This document shows positions 26,734-35,207 of a stretch of 64,000 nt of DNA, one piece after another. The stretch comes from Actinomadura rudentiformis (lineage in GTDB: Bacteria > Actinomycetota > Actinomycetes > Streptosporangiales > Streptosporangiaceae), in the NCBI RefSeq assembly GCF_008923185.1, contig NZ_WBMT01000020.1, positions 1 through 64,000 on the forward strand, written 5' to 3'. Both the position numbers and the translations under genes were made by a program. The notes under the pieces are model-generated. The model was not told the DNA's origin. It made no database searches and saw nothing but the letters and a program-made list of their open reading frames with translations. How positions within the stretch are numbered: the first letter of the stretch is position 1; the number at the start of each line of letters is the position of its first letter.

Positions 26734-27732
26734 TCAGGGCCGCGTGGCGCCGTAGTAGGTCGACAGGTAGTAGCCGGAGGTGATGCTCACGATCTCGACG
26801 TTCCTGCCGGTGCGCGGGGCGTGGAGCATCTTTCCGTTGCCCACGTACAGGCCGACGTGGCCGAGGTTGCGGAAGAACACCAGGTCGCCCGGCTGCAGGT
26901 CGCTCTTGGCGATCCGCTTGGTGGCCGCGTACTGCGAGTTGGTCGTCCGGGTGATGTTGACTCCGGCAGCCTCCCAAGCCCGCATTGTCAGGCCAGAGCA
27001 GTCGTAGCCGTTGGGGCCAGTGCCGCCGTACACGTAGGGCGTGCCGAGCTTGCTGTAGGCGAAGTTGAGCGCGACACGGGCCGAGCCGCTCGCCGGGCCC
27101 TTGTAGGTGCCGCCGCCACCGCTGCTGGGCTTGTCGGGCTTGACGCCGAGCTTCTTCAGCAGCTTCTGCTGCTCCTTGATCGACTTGTCGACCGTGGCCT
27201 TCTGCTTCTTCAGATCCTTGGCCTTGGCGGCGACCTCGTCGTAGGCGCTCTGGGCCTGGGCCTTCTCGCGGCGCACCCGCTGCGTGGCCGCCAGGAACTG
27301 GCCCACCTCGGAGTTGCGGTTGCGCGACAGGTGGCTGAAGACCGCCGACTGGTCGAGGATGGCCTGCGGGTCGTCGCTGCTGATGAAGCCCGCGACGTCG
27401 CCGGTCTCGCCGTTCTTGTAGGCGGTGGCGGCCATCTGGGCGACCTTGTTGCGCAGCGTCTCGAAGGCGAGCTCTTCGTCGCGGCTGGTTTTTTGTGTCG
27501 CCTGAAGCTTCTTCTTGGCCCGCTTGAGGTCCTCGCTGACCTGGTTGTACTTCTCGACCAGCTGCTCAACCTGCTCGTTGAGCTTCTCCAGCTTCTTGCG
27601 AACCTGGCTGACGCTCGGCTTGGGTTCGGCGTGCGCGGTCGTCGCGGGCAGAGCCACGGGCAGCGCCATGGAGGTCGTCACGGCGAGGCATGCGGTCGCC
27701 ATCAGCCGGCGGGAGCTGCGATCACTGGCCAC
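26734..27732 (-). CDS. Secreted coiled-coil NlpC/P60 endopeptidase (RipA-like)
   Basis: 332-residue secreted hydrolase. The signal peptide ends near AHAEPKP. Residues ~45-190 form two coiled-coil stretches, the usual inhibitory/targeting module of RipA-type enzymes. The C-terminal NlpC/P60 domain has the catalytic Cys in YDCSGLTM, His in LGHVGLYVG and the MLHAPRTG motif. GTG at 27732 with GAGGGG upstream. Unlike its two neighbours it has no ydaO riboswitch in its leader. Confidence 0.92.
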   Translation of the reverse strand: MASDRSSRRLMATACLAVTTSMALPVALPATTAHAEPKPSVSQVRKKLEKLNEQVEQLVEKYNQVSEDLKRAKKKLQATQKTSRDEELAFETLRNKVAQMAATAYKNGETGDVAGFISSDDPQAILDQSAVFSHLSRNRNSEVGQFLAATQRVRREKAQAQSAYDEVAAKAKDLKKQKATVDKSIKEQQKLLKKLGVKPDKPSSGGGGTYKGPASGSARVALNFAYSKLGTPYVYGGTGPNGYDCSGLTMRAWEAAGVNITRTTNSQYAATKRIAKSDLQPGDLVFFRNLGHVGLYVGNGKMLHAPRTGRNVEIVSITSGYYLSTYYGATRP

Positions 27733-27857
27733 GGTCGGAATTGCCCCTCTCGTCCACTATTCGCGGGAGACACTAGCGAGGGGTCACACCCGTCACAACC
27801 GAATCGTCAGTATTCGTCAAGCTCGCTGGGCATTTACAGCACGTGGTGACTGCATGG

Positions 27858-28064
27858 TCACGAAGCGCGCTCGCGGGCCGGTGTCAGGCGCAGCGGCGGC
27901 ACCATGTCAAGATCGGCCAGCACCTGCAGCGCGCGCCGTTCGTCCACGTCGAGGTCCACCGCGTCACCGGCTCCGGGCTGGGCCGGCGCCGCCAGCAAGG
28001 TGGTGACCACGCAGTCGCCGCAGCCCGTGCCGCGCACCTGGCAGCCGTTGCACTCGATCAGCAT
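27858..28064 (-). CDS. Small Cys-rich conserved protein
   Basis: 68 residues, beginning MLIECNGCQVRGTGCGDCVVTTLL: four cysteines in two CxxC-type pairs near the N-terminus, like a small zinc or Fe-S knuckle. An acidic middle (DAVDLDVDERRAL) follows. I recognise it as a recurring hypothetical in actinomycetes next to the NYN-domain gene; function unknown. ATG 28064 is preferred over the longer frame because GGAGG lies five bases upstream. Confidence 0.78.
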   Translation of the reverse strand: MLIECNGCQVRGTGCGDCVVTTLLAAPAQPGAGDAVDLDVDERRALQVLADLDMVPPLRLTPARERAS

Positions 28065-28177
28065 GTCGTCCTCCGTACGTCCGTATGTCGTACCTCGGTT
28101 GTGACGGAAGGTACGCGGAGGGTGTGACAAAACCGTGACCGCGAGCATCAACCCCGCACGCGAGCGCCCTAACGGGT

Positions 28178-28277
28178 CGTGAAGCGAGCCGGAGGCGAAG
28201 CTTCACGAGAGATCGCGAAGCGATGTCGCGCTCGCCGCTTTCGCGGTTTGACCCCGAGCCGCCAGGCGAGGGGTCAA
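28178..28277 (-). terminator. Two hairpins after the NYN-domain gene
   Basis: TTGACCCC (28248-28255) pairs with GGGGTCAA (28270-28277), overlapping the stop codon. Further on, CGTGAAGC (28178-28185) pairs with GCTTCACG (28200-28207). Together they form a tandem terminator on the minus strand. Confidence 0.65.
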
Positions 28278-29686
28278 GGCCGTGAAAGGCGACGCAGGAG
28301 CAAAGTAGATACAGCCGGGCGGGCTCCTGCCCGGCGGGCGGCGTCGGCCACCTCGCGGTCGGAGGAGACCACGACCACCGCGCGGCCGGAGGGTTCGGCG
28401 CGGACCAGCTCGGCGATGAGCTCGTCGGCGGTCTGTCCCGGCCGGCTGAACAGCACCCGGACGCCGCGCGGCGCCGCGATGGCCACCGGCGCGTCAAGCT
28501 CGGCCCCGTCGAAGACGCACGTGACCTCGGCGCGGGTCTGTGCGGCCAGCCCGCCGAGCCCGGACAGCAGGCGGCTGCGCTGGTCGGCGAGCGGCAGCTC
28601 GCCGTAGCCCGTCTTGGTGACGTTGTAGCCGTCCACGACCAGATGGACCTGGGGCAGCGTCAGCAACCGGTCGAGCAGCTGCGGGTCGTCGTCGGAGAGT
28701 GCCCGGCCGGGCAGGTTGCGGTGGACGAGCTTGTCGGGCTCGACCCCGGCGACGGCGTCGGCCGGGCGTTCGATCATGGTGGGCAGGGCCAGCTCCCGGC
28801 GGACGCCCTGCGCGGCGTCCACGAGCGTGTCCAGCAACATCCGCAGCCGGACGTCCTCCACGTTGCGGCCCTCGCGAGCGGCGCGGCGGGCGTGCTCGGC
28901 GGCGGTCTCGGCCTGTTCGAGGCGGACGCGCAGCTTGCGCAGCTCCTTCTCGGCGGCGGCGGTGGTCTCGCGGGCAGCGGTCAGCTCGCGGGCGGTCTCG
29001 GCGGCCAGCTCGGCGGCGCGTTCCTCGGCGGCCTTGGCCTTCTGGCGCGCGTCGTGCACCTTGCGGCGCAGCTCGGCCACCTCGGCCTTGCTTTCGCGCA
29101 GTTCGCCGCGGAGCTTGTCCACCTCGGCCGAACGTGACGCGCGGGCGGCCGCCAGCTCGTCCCGGAGAGCGGCGATCTTACGTTCGGCCGCCTCGCCCTC
29201 GGACGCGCTCGCGGAGCGTTCCAGCTCGGCGCGGGCGGCCTCGGCCAGCTCCGTCCAGCCGGCGGGCCGCAGCAGGTACGCGACCGTCGCGACCCGCACC
29301 GGATCGGCCGCCGGCGGCACCTGGCCCTCCTCGACGGCGGCCACCAGCTCGGGCTCGGCCTCCCGCAGGTGCTCGGCCACCCGGAGCCGGAAGTCGGCGT
29401 CCTTCTCCAGCAGCGCGGCGATGTGCTGCCCGGCGAGCTTGGCGCGCTTGCGGCGTTCGAATTGGGCGAACCGCCGCAACGGCAGCGGAACGTCGGTGGC
29501 GGGCAGGGTGCCGATCAGCTCGGCGGCGGCCTCCACCACGCCCTGGCGGACCGCCTCGGGAAGAGGACGGGCCAGGCGTTCGGCTTCCGCTCCGGGGCCG
29601 CTGTCGATGATCCCGCTCCTCCCAGTGCCCGTTTTCGACGCCGTTCGCCTAGTATTTCCGGGTGCAGGGCACCTTAACCAGCACAA
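28274..29686 (-). CDS. NYN-domain (YacP-like) protein with long coiled coil
   Basis: Up to 470 residues. The N-terminal helical part (LPEAVRQGVVEAAAEL...) is followed by ~130 residues of Ala/Glu/Arg coiled coil and a C-terminal NYN domain. The NYN core shows the PIN-like acidic residues: LVVDGYNVTKTGY, CVFDGAEL and VVSSDREVAD. NYN domains are RNA-processing nucleases. Start uncertain: the only ATG (29686) lacks a ribosome site, whereas GGGAGG lies about six bases before an ATC codon at 29611, just ahead of the conserved region. Confidence 0.85.
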   Translation of the reverse strand: MCWLRCPAPGNTRRTASKTGTGRSGIIDSGPGAEAERLARPLPEAVRQGVVEAAAELIGTLPATDVPLPLRRFAQFERRKRAKLAGQHIAALLEKDADFRLRVAEHLREAEPELVAAVEEGQVPPAADPVRVATVAYLLRPAGWTELAEAARAELERSASASEGEAAERKIAALRDELAAARASRSAEVDKLRGELRESKAEVAELRRKVHDARQKAKAAEERAAELAAETARELTAARETTAAAEKELRKLRVRLEQAETAAEHARRAAREGRNVEDVRLRMLLDTLVDAAQGVRRELALPTMIERPADAVAGVEPDKLVHRNLPGRALSDDDPQLLDRLLTLPQVHLVVDGYNVTKTGYGELPLADQRSRLLSGLGGLAAQTRAEVTCVFDGAELDAPVAIAAPRGVRVLFSRPGQTADELIAELVRAEPSGRAVVVVSSDREVADAARRAGARPAVSTLLLRRLSRP

Positions 29687-29883
29687 ATACCATCCCGCAG
29701 CCCCCGCCCATCCGTCCTCTCAACGGACAAGCTGAGTTCGACGGCCCCCGGCCACGATGGACGGGCCGCGCTTGACGATCCGATGTGCCGGCAGCCGGTC
29801 GGCGTCCGGACGGGTCGCCCCCGGCTCGCGTCCCAACCCTAGCGGTCGGTGAACTGTCGGTGGCGCCCTCTACGGTCGCGGTC

Positions 29884-31674
29884 ATGACCCACCCGGCCCG
29901 CCCCGCCAGCCGCGACCGAGCCCCCGGCGGCCCCGGCGCCCAGGGCGTTCAGGGCACCCTGGACGATCTCGGTACCCCCCTCGCCGACGTCACCTTCGTC
30001 GTCGTCGACCTGGAGACGACAGGCGGCTCCCCGGCCGAGTCGGCGATCACCGAGATCGGGGCCGTCAAGGTGCGCGGGGGAGTGGAGCTCGGCGACTTCG
30101 GCACGCTGGTCGACCCTGGCGGCGAGATCCCGCCGTTCATCACTGCGCTCACCGGCATCACCCAGCAGATGGTCTACGCCGCGCCCAAGATGGAGCAGGT
30201 GCTGCCCGCGTTCCTGGAGTTCGCCCGCGGTTGCGTGCTCGTCGCGCACAACGCCTCGTTCGACACCGGGTTCCTCAAGGCGGCCTGCGCCGCGCAGGGC
30301 TACGCGTGGCCCGCGTTCACCGTCATCGACACCGTCGACCTGGCTCGCCGGGTGCTCACCAAGGACGAGGTGCCCAACTGCAAGCTGGGCACGCTGGCCC
30401 GCTTCTTCCGTTCCGCGACCGAGCCGATCCACCGCGCACTGGCCGACGCCCGCGCCACCGTCGACGTGCTGCACGGTCTCATCGAACGGCTCGGCTCGTT
30501 CAACGTCACCTCGCTGGAGGAGCTCAAGTCCTTCGCCAAGGCGCCCACGCCCGAGCAGCGCCGCAAGCGCTACCTCGCCGACGGCGTGCCCAGCGCCCCC
30601 GGTGTCTACCTGTTCGAGGACGAGCGGGGCGAGGTCCTCTACGTGGGCAAGAGCGGCGATCTGCGGGCGCGGGTGCGCAGCTACTTCACCGGCTCCGAGA
30701 CCCGGCACCGGGTGCGCGAGATGGTCGGCCTCGCCGAAAAGGTCCGCACCATCGTGTGCGCCACCGGCCTGGAGGCCGAGGTCCGCGAGCTGCGCCTGAT
30801 CGCCGAGCACAAACCGCGCTACAACCGGAAGTCGAAGTTCCCCGAGCGGGCGATGTGGCTCAAGCTCACCGTCGAGCCGTTCCCCCGGCTGTCGATCGTC
30901 CGGGAGTGCAAGGACGACGGCGCCGTCTATCTGGGCCCGCTGTCATCCCGGCGGCAGGCCGAGGAGGCCCAGGCGGCGCTGCACGAGGCCGTGCCGCTAC
31001 GGCAGTGCACCCAGCGGCTGACGCTCCGCCTCATCGAACGCGGCGCCGCCCGCACCTGCCTGCTCGGCGAGATCGGCCGGTGCGGCGCGCCGTGCGAGGG
31101 CCGCGAGCCCGCCACCGCCTACGCGGTGCACGCCGACTCGGCCCGTTCGATCATGCAGGGCGACGTGCGGCCGGTGGTGGCGGCCGCGCAGGTGCGCATC
31201 GACCGGCTCACGGTGGAGCTGCGGTACGAGGAGGCCGCCGCCCAGCGTGACCGGCTCGCCGCGTTCATCCGGGCGGCCGCGCGCGGCCAGCGGCTGACCG
31301 CGCTGGCCCGCATCGCGCAGCTCGTGGCGGCCCGCCCGTCCTTCGACGGCGGCTGGGAGGTGGCGGTGGTCCGCCACGGCCGCCTCGCCGCCGCCGGAAC
31401 GATCCCGCCCCGCGCCCATCCGCGGCCCTATCTCGACGCGCTCGTCGCGACCGCCGAGACGGTCATCCCCGGGCCGGGCCCCTCGGGGAGCGCCACCGCC
31501 GAGGAGATGGAGTGCGTACTGCGCTGGCTGGACACCCCGGGAGCCCGCCTCGCGGAGGTGGACGGCGAGTGGAGCAGTCCCGCCCACGGAGCCGAGGGCC
31601 TGCGCCAGTGGATCGACAACGCCTACACCGGCACCGAGGCGGCGGACCGCGGCGGAGGACGCCCACTAAGGTGA
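29884..31674 (+). CDS. DEDDh exonuclease fused to GIY-YIG endonuclease domain
   Basis: 596-residue nuclease. Residues ~30-200 form a DnaQ-like DEDDh exonuclease: VVVDLETTGG, LVAHNASFDTGF and the H-x4-D of HRALADARATVD. Residues ~230-320 are a UvrC-type GIY-YIG domain: GVYLFEDERGEVLYVGKSGDLRARVRSY type. A long C-terminal part (with RCGAPCEG) resembles UvrC's middle region. The architecture is known from actinobacteria (sometimes called Cho-like/DEDDh fusion). The role is probably DNA repair, not proofreading. ATG 29884 chosen; no strong ribosome site. Confidence 0.9.
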   Translation: MTHPARPASRDRAPGGPGAQGVQGTLDDLGTPLADVTFVVVDLETTGGSPAESAITEIGAVKVRGGVELGDFGTLVDPGGEIPPFITALTGITQQMVYAAPKMEQVLPAFLEFARGCVLVAHNASFDTGFLKAACAAQGYAWPAFTVIDTVDLARRVLTKDEVPNCKLGTLARFFRSATEPIHRALADARATVDVLHGLIERLGSFNVTSLEELKSFAKAPTPEQRRKRYLADGVPSAPGVYLFEDERGEVLYVGKSGDLRARVRSYFTGSETRHRVREMVGLAEKVRTIVCATGLEAEVRELRLIAEHKPRYNRKSKFPERAMWLKLTVEPFPRLSIVRECKDDGAVYLGPLSSRRQAEEAQAALHEAVPLRQCTQRLTLRLIERGAARTCLLGEIGRCGAPCEGREPATAYAVHADSARSIMQGDVRPVVAAAQVRIDRLTVELRYEEAAAQRDRLAAFIRAAARGQRLTALARIAQLVAARPSFDGGWEVAVVRHGRLAAAGTIPPRAHPRPYLDALVATAETVIPGPGPSGSATAEEMECVLRWLDTPGARLAEVDGEWSSPAHGAEGLRQWIDNAYTGTEAADRGGGRPLR

Positions 31675-31713
31675 ACGGAACAGCGGAAACCCGGGCAATC
31701 AGCGAGGATCGGC

Positions 31714-32463
31714 GTGGCTCTACCTCTCTATGACAGCCAGCCCGCGCGGCGCGTCCCCTGGGTGACCTATCTGCTGGTGGCGGCCAACGTGGTGGTCTTC
31801 CTGATGACCCCCATGGCCAACTTCGCCACCTGGTACGGGGACGACCAGGTCCGCGAGTGCAACGCCGTCGAGTTCACGCTGGAGCACGGCGCCATCCCCA
31901 AGGAGCTCACGACCGGTTCCCAGCAGCCCGTCCCGGCCCAGATCGTGCGCGAATGCGGCGAGGCGACCTTCGACAAGATCCCGTGGGTCTCCGCGTTCAC
32001 GTCGATGTTCCTGCACTCCAACTGGCTGCACCTGCTGGGCAACCTGGTGGCGCTGTTCGTGATCGGCATGGGCGTCGAGGACAGGCTCGGGCGCCTCCGC
32101 TACCTGCTCAGCTACCTGTTCTTCGGGCTGGTCGCCGTCTACGGGTTCGCCTACACCTCACCCGACTCGGGCGTGCCCCTCATCGGCGCCTCCGGCGCGA
32201 TCGCCGGCGTGCTGGGCGCCTACCTGATCCTCAACCCCCGCGGCCGCGTCGTGAGCTTCGTGCCGCCGATCATCGTGATCCGGCTGCCGGTCTGGGTGGT
32301 CCTCGGCTACTGGTTCGTCCTGCAGTGGCTGTCCCTCGGCGACAAGGAGAGCAACGTCGCGTACGTGGCGCACATCTACGGCTTCGTGGCCGGAGTGGCC
32401 TTCGCGGTCCTGGCCCGCCGTGCCGGACCCGCCCGCCGCGTCGCGGCCCTGTCCAGGGGATAG
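31714..32463 (+). CDS. Rhomboid-family intramembrane serine protease
   Basis: 249 residues with about six membrane helices. The active-site Ser is in LIGASGAIAGVLGAY and the catalytic His in VAHIYGFVAG, the standard rhomboid dyad. FLHSNWLHLLGN is the conserved loop before the catalytic core. A soluble ~50-residue insertion with three acidic/Cys residues lies between helices 1 and 2. GTG start. Followed 30 bases later by the Lrp-type domain protein. Confidence 0.92.
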   Translation: MALPLYDSQPARRVPWVTYLLVAANVVVFLMTPMANFATWYGDDQVRECNAVEFTLEHGAIPKELTTGSQQPVPAQIVRECGEATFDKIPWVSAFTSMFLHSNWLHLLGNLVALFVIGMGVEDRLGRLRYLLSYLFFGLVAVYGFAYTSPDSGVPLIGASGAIAGVLGAYLILNPRGRVVSFVPPIIVIRLPVWVVLGYWFVLQWLSLGDKESNVAYVAHIYGFVAGVAFAVLARRAGPARRVAALSRG

Positions 32464-32493
32464 GCTCGGGACGAGCCACTCGAGGAGGAGTCA

Positions 32494-32781
32494 GTGCATA
32501 CCGCGATCGTGCTGGTCAAGACCGATGTCGCCCGCATCCGCGAGGTCGCCGAGACGATCGCCGCGCTGGACGGCGTCAGCGAGGTCTACTCCATCACCGG
32601 CAAGTACGACCTGATCGCGATGATCCGGGTCCACCGGCACGAGGAGTTCAACGACGTGATCCCCGGCCGCCTCAACAAGGTCCCGGGCATTCTCGAAACC
32701 GAGACCCACATCGCCTTCGAGACCTACTCCAAGCACGACCTGGATGCCGCCTTCTCCCTAGGCCTCCCCGACGCCGACTGA
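32494..32781 (+). CDS. Stand-alone Lrp/AsnC ligand-binding (RAM) domain
   Basis: 95-residue protein made only of the RAM (regulation of amino acid metabolism) domain: AIVLVKTDVARI, VYSITGKYDLIAMIRV and the C-terminal ETHIAFETYSKHDLD. It has no helix-turn-helix, so it may sense a small metabolite or join a partner regulator. GAGGAGGAG immediately precedes the GTG start. Confidence 0.92.
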   Translation: MHTAIVLVKTDVARIREVAETIAALDGVSEVYSITGKYDLIAMIRVHRHEEFNDVIPGRLNKVPGILETETHIAFETYSKHDLDAAFSLGLPDAD

Positions 32782-32820
32782 CAACCCCAGGCCCCGCCCT
32801 CGCTCGGCCCGCATAAGAGC

Positions 32821-32921
32821 ATCGCCCTCGCTACGCTCGGACAGCCTCATCGGGGCTCCCGCCCCGAACCCCAAGCTGGGGGCAAGCCCCAGCATCCCTC
32901 ACCCTTCAGTGGTGCACCCCA
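32821..32921. repeat. Left ~100-bp inverted repeat of the accessory island
   Basis: The inverse complement of this stretch matches 38923-39022 over ~100 bases. The first 17 bases (GGGGTGCACCACTGAAG) and the last ~60 bases are identical; mismatches are limited to a short middle segment. The repeat includes the last codons (GVHH, stop) of the small gene at 32906. Confidence 0.9.
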
Positions 32922-33124
32922 TCCCCAAAGGCGTCGCTCACGCAGGAACCATCCGGTGCTTCTTCCAGTGCGGCAAGGTTGGCGTCTGCGTAGGTATGGA
33001 TCAGGGCCACCGTGGACGGCAACATGCCGTGCATGATCAGGGCTTCCTCGTAGGCGGCCCTGACCATCTCCACAGCCGCCAGCAGCGTGACCTGTCGCGA
33101 CCCCCGTCCGGCAACCCCGGACAT
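32906..33124 (-). CDS. Small protein, partner of the 86-residue gene
   Basis: 72 residues from the ATG at 33124, which overlaps the TGA of the upstream gene (TGATG). A helical stretch (LAAVEMVRAAYEEALIMHGMLP) is followed by an acidic tail ending GDGVHH. No known domain. The final five codons lie inside the left inverted repeat, so the natural C-terminus may have been replaced by recombination. Confidence 0.6.
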   Translation of the reverse strand: MSGVAGRGSRQVTLLAAVEMVRAAYEEALIMHGMLPSTVALIHTYADANLAALEEAPDGSCVSDAFGDGVHH

Positions 33125-33384
33125 CACAGCTGGTCCCACCGACCCGGCAGCGACGCTTGCTCGATCTCGGACATCTGCCGTTCTAGTTCCGCCTCGGTCC
33201 TGGCCCGGAGCATGTGACCGCCTCCGCCTATCCACACCGGATAGGCGATGAACCGCGTTTCATACACCGACCAGAGCACCATCCATCGACCCCGGTGCTT
33301 CTGTCGTAGAGCCTCTGCACGTTCTTGTGGGGTTTGGAGAACATTGTCGTTTTTGCCGTTGTTGTGTCGCTTATCGAAATACAT
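33124..33384 (-). CDS. Conserved small protein near XRE regulator
   Basis: 86-residue protein with a Lys/Arg-rich N-terminus. Its core, RWMVLWSVYETRFIAYPVWIGG, resembles small actinomycete proteins found beside XRE/DUF397 loci. Function unknown. Lower GC than neighbours at its 5' end (ATTGTCGTTTTTGCCG region). Divergent from the XRE gene with ~115 bases between, so it may share its control. Confidence 0.6.
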   Translation of the reverse strand: MYFDKRHNNGKNDNVLQTPQERAEALRQKHRGRWMVLWSVYETRFIAYPVWIGGGGHMLRARTEAELERQMSEIEQASLPGRWDQL

Positions 33385-33498
33385 CGCGCCCGCCCGGAGT
33401 CGGTTTTTCTGTGGCTTCTCTTCATCTCCTGACAGCGTGCGCCTCTCGGGCTAACTTGGCTACGTGAGCTAATCAAACTAAACAAGCCTGAGGCGAAG

Positions 33499-34308
33499 AT
33501 GCGGATGCGGCCAGGGTTTGATCCGGACGGCAGCTTGTGGGACCTCATAGCGGTTGAGCTGCGCAGACAACGCCAGGAACGTGGATTGTCGCTCGCTGCT
33601 GTGGGCGAGATCATCGGCCGAGATAGGTCCCTGGTCGCACATGTTGAATCCGGCGACACGAAGTTGCAAGAAGCCCATGCCAAGAAGTTGGATCACGCAT
33701 GGGAGGCGGGCGCGCTCTTCCGTCGCCTAGTCAAATTCGCTAAGGCCGGCCACGACGTGGAGTGGTTCAAGACCCACCTAGAGCTGGAGGCCAGGGCATC
33801 CGAACTGCGAATCTGGGAACTTGGCTGGATTCCTGGGCTACTCCAGACCGAGGGCTATGCGCGTGCCATGTTCGAGGCGGCCGGAGTGGAGGATGTTGAA
33901 GAGGGGGTGAACTCGCGCCTGAACCGGCAAGGCTGCCTGCACCGGAAACCGCGACCCCGGGTGTGGGTAATCCTAGATCAGGGCGTTATAGAGCAGCCTG
34001 TCGGCTCCGCCGACGTGATGCGGGAACAGCTTGCCCGCTTGGTAGAAGTCGCTCGACTTCCCCACGTCACGATCCGAGTCGTTCCACGCGAGGTTGGTGC
34101 ACATGTGGGCCGGGACGGCTCCTTCAAGATCATTACCGCGGCCGGTTCTGACGTCGTCTACGCTGCCGCGCACAGCGGCGGGCGCCTTGTGGAGGACCCG
34201 ACGGAGATAGCCTCATATCGGGTGTGGTTCGACCTCATCGGAGATGTGGCACTACCCAAGGACGCGTCGTTGCGCTTCCTCAGAGAAACGTTGGAGCGGT
34301 TCTCATGA
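33499..34308 (+). CDS. XRE-family regulator with DUF5753 (Scr1-type)
   Basis: 269 residues. An N-terminal helix-turn-helix (about residues 18-70: LRRQRQERGLSLAAVGEIIGRDRSLVAHVESG) is followed by a DUF5753 ligand-like domain (residues ~90-265, with IPGLLQTEGYARAM and VTIRVVPREVGAH). This family pairs with DUF397 and DUF6879 proteins in actinomycetes and is often multi-copy; some control development. The stop overlaps the DUF397 start in ATGA. Confidence 0.92.
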   Translation: MRMRPGFDPDGSLWDLIAVELRRQRQERGLSLAAVGEIIGRDRSLVAHVESGDTKLQEAHAKKLDHAWEAGALFRRLVKFAKAGHDVEWFKTHLELEARASELRIWELGWIPGLLQTEGYARAMFEAAGVEDVEEGVNSRLNRQGCLHRKPRPRVWVILDQGVIEQPVGSADVMREQLARLVEVARLPHVTIRVVPREVGAHVGRDGSFKIITAAGSDVVYAAAHSGGRLVEDPTEIASYRVWFDLIGDVALPKDASLRFLRETLERFS

Positions 34309-34496
34309 TCACTTGGCGGAAGTCCAGTTACAGCGGTAGCGCTACAACGCAGTCCGACTGCGTTGAGCTCGCTCGGCTCCCCGGGGCCATCGGCGTTCGT
34401 GACTCCAAGGCCGCCGACGCTGGACATCTGTCCCTGTCGGCTAAGAGCTTTGCTGACCTCATCGCCCGCGTGAAGCGGGGCGAAGAGAGCCCCTGA
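34305..34496 (+). CDS. DUF397 protein
   Basis: 63 residues with the family hallmarks MITWRKSSYSGS, CVELARLPGAIGVRDSK and the C-terminal FADLIARVKRG. DUF397 proteins are proposed partners or antitoxin-like modulators of the adjacent XRE regulator. The ATG overlaps the regulator's stop (ATGA), so the pair is co-translated. Confidence 0.9.
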   Translation: MITWRKSSYSGSATTQSDCVELARLPGAIGVRDSKAADAGHLSLSAKSFADLIARVKRGEESP

Positions 34497-34781
34497 CCTG
34501 GGCCTCGTTCTCGTAGAAGCCTGGTCGTGCATCTCTGGCAGCGCCGTAGAGCGCTTTAGGGTGCCCGCGATGAGGAACAGACCAGTCCAGCCGACAGGCT
34601 CAAGGCAGCCTTCGACGAAGGTGACTGATGACAGAAGTGCCGGCCTACTGTCGAGCGGTGCCAGCTGTTAGGTCTCGGGGGCTGGCCCCAGGTATTGGAT
34701 CATGATTCAAGCCAACAAAGGGACCCCCGCCGCTCGCGCGACGAGAGCCTGAGCTGGGCCTTTAGTGGATGACGATGACGG
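34497..34781. other. Intergenic with partial copy of the island repeat
   Basis: No gene is seen in this stretch. At 34671-34692 the sequence AGGTCTCGGGGGCTGGCCCC closely resembles the middle of the island's inverted repeat and forms a GGGGC-TG-GCCCC hairpin. It lies between the convergent DUF397 and DUF6879 genes and may act as a terminator. Confidence 0.5.
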
Positions 34782-35207
34782 CTAGGGCAAGGTACTTGCT
34801 TCCCACCAAGGGGAAGCCCCGCGACAGGTCATTGCCGCCTTGTAGGTCGGCCAGCGCAGAGCCGAACCGGTCTGGTCGGCTGACGTCGAGACAAGACGCC
34901 GGGGAAGCCAACGAAGTTCCTCGCCAGCGTCTACGGCTGAGCCGCTGATATCGACTGCCATGCGCTGATACTCCGAGAGCGGTTCGGAAACGACCCGGAC
35001 CCTGCGGAGCCGCCTTCCTGCGGCTACCTCGGACGCGACCTTGTCGCGCCACGTATCAACGGACCGAGAGATGGTCTCTCGGTCCCCGCGTCGCCATGCG
35101 TCGAACAGCCCGGCATCAAAGGCGTAGCTGTCCCGAAGCTCAAGCTTCAGGAAGGGACGGCCTGCCCAGATCAGTGCCGTCCTCTGCTCCACCGAGATCA
35201 GTTCCAT
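34782..35207 (-). CDS. DUF6879 protein, C-terminally truncated or shifted
   Basis: 141 residues from ATG 35207 (AAGGAG five bases upstream). The first ~100 residues match DUF6879: FLKLELRDSYAF, RVRVVSEPLSEYQRMAVD and AGEELRWLPRR. After that, family members continue with an acidic region and end in a VWERAxPHxEY motif. Here the sequence becomes unrelated (STSADQTGS...) and stops. The missing end may be the fragment at 38806. Overlaps the upstream gene by 68 bases. Confidence 0.7.
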   Translation of the reverse strand: MELISVEQRTALIWAGRPFLKLELRDSYAFDAGLFDAWRRGDRETISRSVDTWRDKVASEVAAGRRLRRVRVVSEPLSEYQRMAVDISGSAVDAGEELRWLPRRLVSTSADQTGSALRWPTYKAAMTCRGASPWWEASTLP

